The notes: generated by a model not told the origin, from the sequence alone. A stretch of DNA of 64,000 bases from Rubellimicrobium mesophilum DSM 19309 (GCF_000600335.2 NZ_KK088593.1:62001-126000); one strand, 5' to 3'; shown: positions 28,606 through 37,592, counted from the stretch's first letter. Numbers and translations: made by a program.

Positions 28606-29166
28606 ATGAAGACGCTTCTTTCCGCCGTGGCCCTCGCCGCGCTCGCCGTTCCCGCCTTCGCGCAGATGGCCAACCCGATGGTTGGCGGCGCCCCCATGTA
28701 TGCCGACAAGACCATCGTGGAGAACGCGGTGAACTCGGCCGATCACACCACGCTCGTGGCGGCGGTGCAGGCGGCGGGGCTCGTGGACACGCTGAGCGGG
28801 GCCGGGCCCTTCACCGTGCTCGCGCCCACCAACGAGGCCTTCGCCGCGCTGCCGGCCGACACGCTCGCCGCGCTGATGCAGCCGCAGAACAAGGACAGGC
28901 TGACGCAGATCCTGACCTGCCACGTCATCCCGGCCGAGGCCTTCTCCTCGGACATCGTCGGCATGATCCAGGCGGACGGCGGGACCCATGCGATCCAGAC
29001 GGTGGGCGGCTGCGTGCTCCAGGCCTCGCTGCAGAACGGCATGGTGGCGATCACCGACGAGCAGGGCCGCACGGCCCATGTGACGATCGCCGACGTGGAC
29101 CAGTCGAACGGCGTGATCCACGTCATCGACCAGGTGCTCCTGCCCTCGGTCGCATCGCAGCAGTGA
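28606..29166 (+). CDS. Fasciclin-domain secreted protein, second of a tandem pair
   Basis: A 186-residue paralog of the gene 72 bp upstream. It has a signal peptide (MKTLLSAVALAALAVPAFAQ), the same NPMVGG linker and one FAS1 domain with FTVLAPTNEAFAALP and IHVIDQVLLP. Both copies carry a cysteine pair (LTCHV and GGC) that could form a disulfide in the periplasm. AGGAG precedes the ATG. The two genes are probably one operon. Confidence 0.93.
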   Translation: MKTLLSAVALAALAVPAFAQMANPMVGGAPMYADKTIVENAVNSADHTTLVAAVQAAGLVDTLSGAGPFTVLAPTNEAFAALPADTLAALMQPQNKDRLTQILTCHVIPAEAFSSDIVGMIQADGGTHAIQTVGGCVLQASLQNGMVAITDEQGRTAHVTIADVDQSNGVIHVIDQVLLPSVASQQ

Positions 29167-29175
29167 CCTCACGCA

Positions 29176-29192
29176 GGCCCCGCAATGGGGCC
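29176..29192. terminator. Hairpin after the fasciclin pair
   Basis: GGCCCC and GGGGCC form a perfect 6-bp stem with a five-base loop, 9 bases after the fasciclin stop. No T run follows, so intrinsic termination is only suggested. Confidence 0.35.
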
Positions 29193-29272
29193 GCGATCCG
29201 GGCCCTTGCTGACGCAGGAGGGCTCGGTGACCTGGCCGTCGGATCCGTCCCCAAGCCGGTCCGGCGGCTTCT

Positions 29273-30133
29273 TCATGCCCCGAGGCAGGATTCCAGCGCG
29301 GCGGTGAGGTTCGCGATGAGCGTGGGATAGAGGTCCGGTCCGGGGTCGAGGGTGAGGCCCTCGGGATCGACGGTTGCGGTGCTGAGCGGCGCGCCCTCGG
29401 CCAGCGTGTCGGCCCAGGACGGGTCGGTCTCGGCGTCGAGGAGGAGGCACCGGACCTGACCCGAGGCGACGAGGTCGCGCAGGGCGGCGATGTCGGAGGG
29501 CGCGGGCTCGGAGCCGTCGGATGGCGCGATGGCTCCGGCGGGAGCGAGGCCGACGGCGCGCCCGAAGTAGCGGTAGGCGTCGTGTCCCACCGCATAGCCG
29601 GTCTCGCCGAGGGGCGCGGGGCGCTGCCGGAGGTCGGCCCCGAGCGTCGCGAGGCGCTCCGCGGCCCCCGCCGCGTTGCGACGATAGGTTTCGGCGTCCT
29701 CCGGGTCGGCCTGGGACAGCGCCGAGGCGATGTGGCCGAGCCAGGCCGCCGCGACCTCCGGGTCGAGCCAGGCGTGCGGGTCGATGCCATCGTCGCCATC
29801 GGCCGGGAGGGGCTCCCATCCGTCGGTGGAGAGAAGGCTGTGAACCTCCGCCTGCGGAGCGAGGGAGGCGATGCTCTCGCCGAGCCAGGGGAGGAGGGCG
29901 TCGCCGGTCCATACGATCACGTCAGCCTCGGTCAGCGCCTGCGCCTCGGAGGGGGTGAGGCTCGCGTCGTGGGGCGAGGTGCCGGGCGCGACGATCAGTC
30001 CGGGGGTGCCGAGGTCGCCCATGACCATGGCGACGAGGCTTTGCACCGGGGCGGTGTCGGCCAGGACGTTCGGCGGCTCGGCCCGGACGGGCGCGGCGGC
30101 GAACAGCAGGGCGGCGAGGAGGGGCGGGGTCAT
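29273..30133 (-). CDS. znuA: Zinc ABC transporter substrate-binding protein
   Basis: ZnuA captures zinc in the periplasm for ZnuBC. It is 286 residues with a Sec signal (LLAALLFAAAPVRA). The zinc-ligand histidines are visible: His55 in TSPHDASL, one in IDPHAWLDPEV and one in GHDAYRYFGRAVGL, and the C-terminal acidic ligand is probably in the DAETDP segment. The flexible loop that is His-rich in many ZnuA proteins is short and Asp/Gly-rich here (ADGDDGID). AAGGAG precedes the ATG. The gene is divergent from zur-znuCB across two Zur-like boxes. Confidence 0.92.
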   Translation of the reverse strand: MTPPLLAALLFAAAPVRAEPPNVLADTAPVQSLVAMVMGDLGTPGLIVAPGTSPHDASLTPSEAQALTEADVIVWTGDALLPWLGESIASLAPQAEVHSLLSTDGWEPLPADGDDGIDPHAWLDPEVAAAWLGHIASALSQADPEDAETYRRNAAGAAERLATLGADLRQRPAPLGETGYAVGHDAYRYFGRAVGLAPAGAIAPSDGSEPAPSDIAALRDLVASGQVRCLLLDAETDPSWADTLAEGAPLSTATVDPEGLTLDPGPDLYPTLIANLTAALESCLGA

Positions 30134-30173
30134 GGACGCTCCTTGGGTCGGACCGGGCGGTCCTAGCGCGGGC

Positions 30174-30186
30174 GTTACACTGTAAC
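30174..30186. promoter_or_regulatory. Zur-like operator 1 in the znuA-zur intergenic region
   Basis: GTTACACTGTAAC is a perfect inverted repeat around a central base, with the GTTA...TAAC arms of the Fur-superfamily Zur sites described in Alphaproteobacteria. It lies 41 bases upstream of the znuA start and is the nearer box to znuA. Zur with zinc should bind it and repress the flanking genes. Confidence 0.7.
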
Positions 30187-30196
30187 AAGGGCTCAG

Positions 30197-30209
30197 GTGA
30201 TATTGTAAC
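30197..30209. promoter_or_regulatory. Zur-like operator 2 in the znuA-zur intergenic region
   Basis: GTGATATTGTAAC is an imperfect version of the neighbouring palindrome, sharing the outer GT..A and T.AC positions. Its centre is 23 bases from the first box, about two helical turns, which would let two Zur dimers bind on the same face. It is nearer the zur side, 62 bases before its start. Confidence 0.6.
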
Positions 30210-30271
30210 GCGAACCTTGCGACGGGCGGCCCTGCGGCGCTAGGGCTCGTCATCCTGTCACGGGCTCCCCC

Positions 30272-30735
30272 ATGTCCCACGCCTTCGACCGACACGACCA
30301 CCGGACCTGCATCGCCCGCGCCCTCTCGGCCGCCGAGGGCTGCTGCGCCGAACGGGCGCTGAGCCTGACGCCGCTCCGGCGCCGGACCTTGGAGATCCTG
30401 CTCGAGTCTCACGTGGCGCTCGGCGCCTACGACGTGCTCGCGCGGCTGGAGGCGGAGGGTTCGGGTCGAAGCCGCCGGTCGCCTACCGGGCGCTGGGCTT
30501 CCTCGTGGAGAATGGCTTCGCGCACCGGATCGAGGGGCTCTCGGCCTATGTCGCCTGCGCGCGGCCGGGGGCTGAGCACGCGCCCTCCTTCCTGGTCTGC
30601 CGCTGCTGCCGTCGCGTGGCGGAGGAGGCCATCGCCGCGCCGCTCGGGCCCGAGGCGGAGGCCGAGGGCTTCGCCATCGAGCGGACGGTGGTCGAGGCGC
30701 AGGGGCTCTGCCCGGCCTGTCGGGGCCGCGCGTGA
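30272..30735 (+). pseudogene. zur: Zinc uptake regulator (Fur family), single-base frameshift
   Basis: Zur represses zinc-uptake genes when zinc is plentiful. The N-terminal DNA-binding wing (LTPLRRRTLEILLESHVALGAYDVLARLEAEG) and the C-terminal half (PPVAYRALGFLVENGFAHRIE, then the CRCC and CPAC zinc cysteines) both match Zur but are in different frames. The break is at about 30466, where GAGGGTTC lacks one G; adding it gives GFGSKPPVAYRAL and a 154-residue protein of normal size. An inactive Zur would leave zinc import always on, so a sequencing error is the simpler reading. The stop overlaps the znuC start (TGATG). Confidence 0.88.
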
Positions 30736-31479
30736 TGGCGCTGATCGCGGCGGAGGGCCTGGATGTGCGGTTCGGTCGCCAGCAGGTGCTGTTCGACGTG
30801 TCGCTGAAGATCGAGACGGGCGAGATCGTCACGATCGTGGGGCCGAACGGCTCGGGCAAGTCCACGCTGCTGCGTTGCCTGATCGGCGCGCAGAGGCCCA
30901 CGAAGGGCCGCATCCTCAAGGCGGCGGGGCTCAAGGTCGGCTACGTGCCGCAGAAGCTCCACATCGACCCGACGCTGCCGATCACCGCGCGGCGGTTCCT
31001 CGACCTGCCTAAGCGGGTCCCCAGGGGCCGAGGCGCGGGAGGCGCTGGAGCGGGCGGGCGCGGAGGGGCTCGCGGACCGGCAGCTCGCCGACCTGTCGGG
31101 CGGGCAATTCCAGCGGGTGCTGCTGGCGCGGGCGATCCTGGGGCGGCCCGACGTCCTGATGCTGGACGAGCCCACGCAGGGTCTCGACCAGCCGGGGGCG
31201 GCCGCCTTCTACCAGAGCCTCGAGCACATTCGGGACCGCCTGGGTTGCGCGGTCCTGATGGTGAGCCACGACCTCCATGTGGTGATGAGCGCCTCCGACC
31301 GCGTGATCTGCCTCAACGGCCACGTCTGCTGCGAGGGGCATCCGGCCGTGGTCTCGGCGGCGCCGGCCTACCGCGAGCTGTTCGGCACCGGGACCAGGGG
31401 GACCTTGGCGCTCTACCAGCACCACCACGACCACGCGGACCACGCGGCGCATCACCATCACCATCACGAGGAGGCGTGA
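30735..31479 (+). pseudogene. znuC: Zinc ABC transporter ATP-binding protein, single-base frameshift
   Basis: ZnuC is the ATPase that powers zinc import. The N-terminal frame has the Walker A motif GPNGSGKSTLLR and the Q-loop region YVPQKL; the C-terminal frame has the LSGGQFQRVLLARA signature, Walker B LMLDEPTQGLD and SHDLH. The break is near 31020-31029, in CCCCAGGGGCC, and removing one base gives about 247 residues. The last 30 residues are His-rich (HHHDHADHAAHHHHHH), a zinc-binding tail seen in alphaproteobacterial ZnuC. The start overlaps zur and the stop overlaps znuB. Probably a sequencing indel. Confidence 0.88.
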
Positions 31480-32273
31480 TGCTCCTCGATTCGTTCCTCC
31501 TGCGGGCGGCGCTCGCCGGCCTTGGCGTGGCGCTGGCGGCGGGGCTGCTCGGCTGCTTCGTCGTGTGGCGGCGCATGGCCTATTTCGGGGACGCGACGGC
31601 GCACGCCTCGATCCTGGGCGTGGCGCTGAGCCTGGCCATCGGGGTGCCGGTGACGCTTGGCGTCCTTCTGGTGGCGGGGGCGGTGGCGCTGCTGGTGTTC
31701 TGGCTCACCGACCGGAGCTTCGCGGCGGACACGGCGCTGGGGGTGATCGCGCATGGGGCGCTGGGGATCGGGCTCTTCGCCGTCGCCCTGGCACCCGGGC
31801 CGCGCGTGAACCTGGAGGGTTTCCTGTTCGGCGACGTGCTGACGGTGGGGCGCGCGGACCTTGCGCTCATCTGGGGCGCCGCCACGGTGGCAGGGCTGCT
31901 CGTCTGGCGGAACTGGGGGCTCCTGCTGACCTCGACGCTCTCGCCGGACCTCGCGCGGGCCGGGGGGATGGACCCGAGGCGGGGGGCGCTGCTCTTGTCG
32001 CTGCTCCTCGCGGGGCTCGTCGCCGTGGCGATCCAGGTCGTGGGCGCGCTCCTCGTGACGGCGCTCCTCATCATCCCGGCGGCGGCGGCCCGAGGGCTGG
32101 CGCGGACGCCCGAGGGGATGGCCCTGGCGGCCTGCGGGATCGGCGCGGGAGCGGCCCTCGGGGGGCTGGGGCTCGCCGTGGCGGCGGATGCCGGCGTGGG
32201 GCCCTCGACCGTCACGGTGGCGCTGCTGGCCTTCGGCCTTGTCACGGCGGCAACCCGCCTGCGTTCCGGCTGA
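31479..32273 (+). CDS. znuB: Zinc ABC transporter permease
   Basis: ZnuB is the inner-membrane channel of the zinc importer. It is 264 residues with about eight hydrophobic helices and family motifs FVVWRRMAYFGDATAHASILG, LEGFLFGDVLTV and VVGALLVTALLIIPAAAAR. The ATG overlaps the znuC stop codon by one base (TGATG), so translation is coupled. It is the last gene of zur-znuC-znuB. Confidence 0.94.
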   Translation: MLLDSFLLRAALAGLGVALAAGLLGCFVVWRRMAYFGDATAHASILGVALSLAIGVPVTLGVLLVAGAVALLVFWLTDRSFAADTALGVIAHGALGIGLFAVALAPGPRVNLEGFLFGDVLTVGRADLALIWGAATVAGLLVWRNWGLLLTSTLSPDLARAGGMDPRRGALLLSLLLAGLVAVAIQVVGALLVTALLIIPAAAARGLARTPEGMALAACGIGAGAALGGLGLAVAADAGVGPSTVTVALLAFGLVTAATRLRSG

Positions 32274-32341
32274 TCGGATTCGCCGCTTGACTTAGGGTCA
32301 TTTCGTGCTCCTTTTGTTCTCATCCAATCAGGGTGAGAACG

Positions 32342-33298
32342 ATGGCGGACGGTCAGCACCTCGCGATCCGCGCGCGCGGGATGGTCAAGCGCTTCGGCGA
32401 CCTCACGGCGGTGGCGGGGATCGACCTCGACGTGCCGGCGGGGATGATCTTCGCGATCCTCGGGCCGAACGGGGCAGGGAAGACGACCCTCCTGCGGATG
32501 CTGGCGACGCTGCTCCGCCCCGACGCGGGCGAGGCCGCGCTGATAGGGCGGGACCTCCGCGCCGACCCCGACGGCGTGCGCGAGGTCATCAGCATGACCG
32601 GGCAGTTCGCCTCGCTGGACGAGGACCTGACCGGGCGCGAGAACCTCGTGCTGCTGGCGCGTCTCTGGGGCTTCCGGGGGGCGGCCGCGCGCGGGAGGGC
32701 GGTGGCGCTCCTCTCGGCCTTCGACCTGGCGGAGGCCGGGGGGAGGCAGGTCAAGGCCTATTCCGGGGGGATGCGGCGACGGCTCGACATCGCGGCCTCG
32801 CTGATCGTCACCCCGGGGATATTGTTCCTCGACGAGCCGACGACGGGGCTCGACCCGACAGCGCGGGCGGGGGTCTGGAGCCTCATCAAGGGGCTGGCGC
32901 AATCGGGCGTCACGATCCTGCTGACCACGCAGTACCTCGAGGAGGCGGACCAGCTCGCTGGGCGGATCGCGGTCATCGACCACGGGCGCAAGATCGCCGA
33001 GGGGACGAGCCGCGAGCTCAAGGCGCAGACGGGCTCCGGGATGCTGCACGTGTCGCCGCTCGGGGACCACGACCGCGCGGCCCTGGTGCTGGAGCGGGTC
33101 GTCGGCGTCCCGGCGCACCGCTCGGCCGAGGGAGGCGACCTGTCGGTGCCGGTGGCCGACGCCGCGCGAGCCACGGCCGCCATCTCGGCGCTGGTGGCCG
33201 AGGGGATCGAGGTCGGCGACTTCCGCATGGGGCAGCCGAGCCTCGACGAGGTGTTCTTCGCCCTCACCGGAGGGCCGGGCAGGGAGGATCGGCCATGA
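32342..33298 (+). CDS. DrrA-like ABC transporter ATP-binding protein
   Basis: A 318-residue ATPase of the daunorubicin-resistance (DrrA) type of exporter. Seen: Walker A GPNGAGKTTLLRML, the ABC signature YSGGMRRRLDIAASL, Walker B ILFLDEPTTGLDP, the switch region TTQYLEEADQLA and the C-terminal DrrA extension ending in QPSLDEVFFALTG. It acts with the permease gene that overlaps it (ATGA). The substrate is unknown: members export drugs, lipids or polysaccharides. The ATG at 32342 is preferred to GTG at 32333. Confidence 0.9.
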   Translation: MADGQHLAIRARGMVKRFGDLTAVAGIDLDVPAGMIFAILGPNGAGKTTLLRMLATLLRPDAGEAALIGRDLRADPDGVREVISMTGQFASLDEDLTGRENLVLLARLWGFRGAAARGRAVALLSAFDLAEAGGRQVKAYSGGMRRRLDIAASLIVTPGILFLDEPTTGLDPTARAGVWSLIKGLAQSGVTILLTTQYLEEADQLAGRIAVIDHGRKIAEGTSRELKAQTGSGMLHVSPLGDHDRAALVLERVVGVPAHRSAEGGDLSVPVADAARATAAISALVAEGIEVGDFRMGQPSLDEVFFALTGGPGREDRP

Positions 33299-34131
33299 AC
33301 GACATGGCTTTGGACCGGGCAGGCGTGACGGTGGCGCCCGCGCCGGGGCGACTCGCGCGGGTCGAAAGGCCGCCGCGTCCCTCCGCGCTGTCGAACGCGC
33401 TGGTCTTCGGCTGGCGGGCGGTGCTCAAGTTCCGCCACGTGCCGGAGCAGCTCTTCGACCTCGTGATGACGCCCATCATGTTCACGCTGCTCTTCACCTT
33501 CGTGTTCGGCGGCGCGCTGGCGGGATCGCCCCGCGAGTATCTCCAGTTCTTCCTGCCGGGCATCCTCGTGCAGACGGTGATCTTCAACTCGGTCTATTCA
33601 GGGGTGGGGCTCTGCACCGACCTGCAGAAGGGGCTCTTCGACCGCTTCCGCAGCCTGCCGATCTGGTCGCTCGCGCCCTTCGCCGGGCTCATGGTCGGCG
33701 ACATCCTGCGCCATGCCATCGCCGGGGGGATCATCCTGGGGATCGGTCTCCTGCTGGGCTACCGGCCCGAGGCGGGGGTGCCGGGGGTCGTCGCGGGGTT
33801 CCTGCTGCTGTTCGTCGTGGGATTCGGGGTGGGCTGGGTGTTCATGACCATCGGGCTCCTCGTGAGCACGCCGATGACGGTGATGACCTTCGGCTTCACC
33901 TTCATCTTCCCGCTGGTCTTCGCGTCGAACATCAGCGTGAACCCGGAGACGATGCCGGGCTGGCTCGAGGCCTTCGTGAACGTGAACCCGGTGTCGCACA
34001 TCACCACGGCCTTGCGGGGGCTCTTCGGCGGGACGGTCACGGCGGGGCAGGTCGGGCTCGCCCTGCTGGCGCCGGCGGCCCTGACGCTGCTGCTCGCGCC
34101 CGTGGTGCTGGCGCTCTACAGGCGCAAGTGA
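33295..34131 (+). CDS. ABC-2 type transporter permease (DrrB-like)
   Basis: A 278-residue membrane partner of the upstream ATPase, with six hydrophobic helices. Family motifs are LFTFVFGGALAG, YLQFFLPGILVQTVIF, GLFDRFRSLPIWSLAPFAG and FASNISVNPETMPGWLEAFVNVNPVSHI, the last being the DrrB hallmark. The start overlaps the ATPase stop by four bases. The first 35 residues are a cytoplasmic Pro/Arg-rich tail. Confidence 0.9.
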   Translation: MNDMALDRAGVTVAPAPGRLARVERPPRPSALSNALVFGWRAVLKFRHVPEQLFDLVMTPIMFTLLFTFVFGGALAGSPREYLQFFLPGILVQTVIFNSVYSGVGLCTDLQKGLFDRFRSLPIWSLAPFAGLMVGDILRHAIAGGIILGIGLLLGYRPEAGVPGVVAGFLLLFVVGFGVGWVFMTIGLLVSTPMTVMTFGFTFIFPLVFASNISVNPETMPGWLEAFVNVNPVSHITTALRGLFGGTVTAGQVGLALLAPAALTLLLAPVVLALYRRK

Positions 34132-34147
34132 CGCAGGCGGCGTCGCC

Positions 34148-34176
34148 TTGAAGTCGGGGCGCCCGCCCTGTATCTC
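34148..34176 (+). promoter_or_regulatory. Candidate sigma70-type promoter for gcrA
   Basis: TTGAAG at 34148-34153 and TATCTC at 34171-34176 are exactly 17 bases apart, and the gcrA start is 32 bases after the -10 box. No other gene lies between. Confidence 0.5.
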
Positions 34177-34208
34177 GGTGCGTCACTGATTTTTCGTAGG
34201 GGGGCGCG

Positions 34209-34820
34209 ATGTCCTGGACTGACGAGCGCGTCGAGACGCTGAAGCGGATGTGGTCCGAGGGGGCCTCCGCGAGCCAGATCGCCAAGGAGCTGGGCCAGGT
34301 CACGCGCAACGCGGTGATCGGCAAGGTGCACCGGCTGGGCCTGTCGAACCGCGTGGCGCTCAATGGGCAGCCCGAGGGCGAGGAGCCCGCCGTCGCCGAG
34401 GCCGCCTCCGCTCCGGCCACGGCCCCCGCGCCGGTCGACGACGAGGACGATGCGCCCGAGGACGAGGAACTCGCCGCCGCGCCCGAGCCCGAGGCGGATG
34501 CCGAGGACGAGGAGGAGGTTGAGGCGCCGGTCCCGTTCCGCCGCCCGATCATCCCCGCCGGCCAGCCGCTGCCGCCCCAGCCCTCGGCCAACGAGATCAG
34601 CCCCGAGGCGCAGGCGGCTGCGCTCGCGGTAGAGAAGGCGGCCAAGCGGCTGTCGCTCATGGAGCTGACCGAGAAGACCTGCAAATGGCCGGTGGGCGAC
34701 CCCGCGACGCCGAACTTCTGGTTCTGCGGGATGCCCGTGCAGCAGGGCAAGCCCTACTGCGAGGCCCATGTCGGCGTGGCCTTCCAGCCCATGAGCGCCC
34801 GGCGCGACCGGCGGCGGTAG
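34209..34820 (+). CDS. gcrA: GcrA family cell cycle regulator
   Basis: GcrA works with sigma70 at methylated GANTC promoters to time cell-cycle genes in Alphaproteobacteria. The 203-residue protein has the N-terminal helix-turn-helix domain (MSWTDERVETLKRMWSEG, then TRNAVIGKVHRLGLSNR), a long acidic, Ala/Pro-rich linker (about 60-115), and the C-terminal sigma-binding region KTCKWPVGDPATPNFWFCG...PYCEAH. GGGGGG precedes the ATG. It is transcribed alone, with a candidate promoter upstream and a strong terminator downstream. Confidence 0.95.
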   Translation: MSWTDERVETLKRMWSEGASASQIAKELGQVTRNAVIGKVHRLGLSNRVALNGQPEGEEPAVAEAASAPATAPAPVDDEDDAPEDEELAAAPEPEADAEDEEEVEAPVPFRRPIIPAGQPLPPQPSANEISPEAQAAALAVEKAAKRLSLMELTEKTCKWPVGDPATPNFWFCGMPVQQGKPYCEAHVGVAFQPMSARRDRRR

Positions 34821-34848
34821 GGGCGCTCCTCCATCGGGGCGCCATCCT

Positions 34849-34882
34849 GGGCCGTGGGGGGCACCTCGCCACGGCCCTTTTG
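34849..34882 (+). terminator. Rho-independent terminator of gcrA
   Basis: GGGCCGTGG at 34849-34857 pairs perfectly with CCACGGCCC at 34869-34877 and is followed by TTTT. It lies 28 bases after the gcrA stop. Confidence 0.85.
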
Positions 34883-35079
34883 TCCAGGGGCTGTTCCTTC
34901 GGGACGAATCGGCGCGACGTGATCGGGCCCCGCCCCCGTCGCGCGCTTCCTCCCGGCCGTTGACGATTCCTTAACCTTTCTCTGCCATGGTGATGCCTGT
35001 CCCTGGGTCGCCGCCCGGCGGGGTAGGGGAAGTTGCGCGCCCGGTCCGCGCCACGCCGCCGTCGGATGCGCCCGTGGCC

Positions 35080-36104
35080 CTAGTTCACCGCCACTGGCTT
35101 CGAGCGGAACCGCGCCACCGTCTCGCGCTCCGCCCGCTTGCAGACCTGGGGCGGCAGGCCACGGTCGAGGAGGCTCAGGTCCTCCATGACCATCTCGCCC
35201 ATCCTCTTGAAGGCGATGTCGAGCGCGCCCGCGCGATGCGCCGAGAGGAGGAATCCCGGCAGGGAGCGCACGGGGTGATCCGCTGGCAGGGGCTCCTCCG
35301 GGAAGACGTCGCTCGCCGCCGTGAGGTGCCCGGAGCGAACCGCTTCCATCAGGGCCGGGAAGTCCACCACGGCGGCGCGCGACAGGAGGATCAGCGAGGC
35401 GCCGCGCGGCATCCGGGAGAAGGCCGCGGCGCCGAGGAAGCCCTGGTTCTCGCTTGTCACCGCGGCCGTGACGAAGAGCGTCTCGGACTGGGCGAGCAGC
35501 GCGTCGAGGTCCATAGGCTCGGCGCCGAACGAGCGGGTGACCGATGGCGCCTGCCAGGGGTCGTGGGCGAGGAGGCGAGGGCGGAAGCCCTGGAGCACGC
35601 GGGCCACGGCCTGCCCCAGCGTCCCCATGCCGAGGATGCCGATGGTCGAACCGGTGAGGAGCCGTGCGCCCTGGTTGCCTCGCCGCCCCATCTCTCCTCT
35701 CCCCGCCGGAAATCGGCGTCCGCGCCGTGGATGTTGCGGGCGAGGGCAAGCGCGAAGCCCAGGCCGATCTCGGCCACGGGCTCGGCGAAGACGGCGTTGG
35801 GGATGACGACGTGGATGCCGCGCCGGAAGACCTCCTCGTAGGGCATGTTGGGGAGGAGGTTGGACTCCACGTTGAAGATGCAGCGGAGCGACTCCATTCG
35901 CGCCAGCAGATCCTCGGTCAGCGGCGGCTGGCCGATGATGTAGCGGGCCTCGCGCAGGGTCTCGTCGGGGAGCGACGGGAGCGCCTCGTCGGTGGTCTCG
36001 ACCACGTCGTAGCGATCGTAGAGCTGGTGCAGGAGGTCGGGCGCGAAGAGCAGCGGCAAGGTGCGCGGCAGCGGGCAGGCGAGGATCACGGGGCGGTCGT
36101 TCAT
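35080..36104 (-). pseudogene. NAD-dependent D-2-hydroxyacid dehydrogenase, single-base frameshift
   Basis: The enzyme reduces a 2-keto acid or oxidises a 2-hydroxy acid with NAD(P). The N-terminal catalytic lobe ([17 protein letters not shown] to about residue 140) and the NAD-binding lobe (GSTIGILGMGTLGQAVARVLQ onward) match the family but are in different frames. The catalytic residues are seen as Arg in LLSRAAVVDF, Glu in DVFPEEPLP and His in LLSAHRAGA. The break is near 35680, where the minus strand reads GAGGCAAC and one added G restores [11 protein letters not shown] and 341 residues. AGGAGG precedes the ATG at 36104. The substrate is unknown. Confidence 0.85.
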
Positions 36105-36221
36105 GGAGGCCTCCTGGGGTCGGAGGCATCTGACCCGGGGCGCGCGGGCGTGGCAAGGCGTCCCACTTTTCATGTGCCGCCGGAGCCGCTATGTCCGCCC
36201 ATCCCGTCCGAGGCTTGCCGC

Positions 36222-37592
36222 ATGACCCTGAACCCGCCGAACCTCCGTCCCGACATCGCCCCCAAGGCGCGGCTCGTGGAGCCTGCCCGTCCCGGCCAGC
36301 CCACGATCGGCATGGTTTCGCTCGGCTGTCCCAAGGCGCTTGTGGACAGCGAGCGCATCCTGACGCGGCTTCGGGCCGAGGGCTACGCCATCTCGCCGGA
36401 CTATCAGGGCGCCGATGCGGTGATCGTGAACACCTGCGGGTTCCTCGACAGCGCCAAGGCCGAGAGCCTCGAGGCCATCGGCGAGGCCATCGCGCAGAAC
36501 GGCAAGGTGATCGTGACGGGATGCCTGGGGGCCGAGCCCGAGTACATCACCGGGGCCCATCCCCGCGTCCTCGCCGTGACGGGGCCGCACCAGTACGAGC
36601 AGGTGCTGGACGCGGTCCACGGCGCGGTGCCGCCGAGCCCCGATCCCTTCGTCGACCTGCTGCCCGCGACGGGGGTGCGTCTGACGCCTCGGCACTACAG
36701 CTACCTAAAGATTTCCGAGGGTTGCAACCACAAGTGCAAGTTCTGCATCATCCCCGACATGCGCGGCCGGCTCCAGTCGCGTCCGGCCTTCGCGGTGATG
36801 CGCGAGGCGGAGAAGCTGGTCGCGGCCGGGGTGAAGGAGCTGCTGGTCATCTCTCAGGATACGTCGGCCTACGGGGTCGACATCCGCCACGCCGAGGAGC
36901 GGGGGCACCGGGCGCACATCGTGGACCTCGCGCGGGACCTCGGCAGCCTCGGCGCGTGGGTGCGGCTCCACTACGTCTATCCGTATCCTCATGTCCGCGA
37001 CCTCATCCCGCTGATGGCCGAGGGGCTGGTGCTGCCCTATCTCGACATCCCGTTCCAGCACGCCCACCCGGACACGCTGCGCCGCATGGCCCGACCCGCC
37101 GCCGCCGCGCGGACGCTGGACGAGATCGCCGCCTGGCGCTCGGTGTGCCCGGAGATCGTGCTGCGGTCGACCTTCATCGTGGGCTACCCCGGCGAGACCG
37201 AGGCCGAGTTCGAGACGCTGCTCGACTGGCTGGACGAGGCCCGGCTCGATCGCGTGGGGTGCTTCAAGTACGAGAACGTCGCGGGCGCGCGGTCGAACGC
37301 GCTGCCGGACCATGTCCCCGAGGACGTCAAGCAGGAGCGCTGGGAACGCTTCATGGAGAAGGCCCAGGCCATCTCCGAGGCGAAGCTGGAGGCCAAGGTC
37401 GGGACCCGGATGGAGGTCCTCGTGGACGAGGTGGACGAGGACGGCGCCACCTGCCGCACCAAGGGCGACGCGCCGGAGATCGACGGGAACCTCTTCATCG
37501 ACGAGGGCTTCGAGGGGCTGCAGGCCGGCGACCTCGTGACCGTCGAGGTCGAGGAGGCGGGAGAATACGACCTTTGGGGACGGCGGGCCTGA
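36222..37592 (+). CDS. rimO: Ribosomal protein S12 methylthiotransferase
   Basis: RimO adds a methylthio group to a conserved aspartate of ribosomal protein S12, using radical SAM chemistry. The 456-residue protein has three domains: UPF0004 (about 28-130, with three cysteines in [17 protein letters not shown] and TGCLGAEP that hold the second iron-sulfur cluster), radical SAM (about 155-380, CNHKCKFC), and a C-terminal TRAM domain (about 385-456). [13 protein letters not shown] separates RimO from the tRNA enzyme MiaB. The frame is intact. Confidence 0.95.
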   Translation: MTLNPPNLRPDIAPKARLVEPARPGQPTIGMVSLGCPKALVDSERILTRLRAEGYAISPDYQGADAVIVNTCGFLDSAKAESLEAIGEAIAQNGKVIVTGCLGAEPEYITGAHPRVLAVTGPHQYEQVLDAVHGAVPPSPDPFVDLLPATGVRLTPRHYSYLKISEGCNHKCKFCIIPDMRGRLQSRPAFAVMREAEKLVAAGVKELLVISQDTSAYGVDIRHAEERGHRAHIVDLARDLGSLGAWVRLHYVYPYPHVRDLIPLMAEGLVLPYLDIPFQHAHPDTLRRMARPAAAARTLDEIAAWRSVCPEIVLRSTFIVGYPGETEAEFETLLDWLDEARLDRVGCFKYENVAGARSNALPDHVPEDVKQERWERFMEKAQAISEAKLEAKVGTRMEVLVDEVDEDGATCRTKGDAPEIDGNLFIDEGFEGLQAGDLVTVEVEEAGEYDLWGRRA

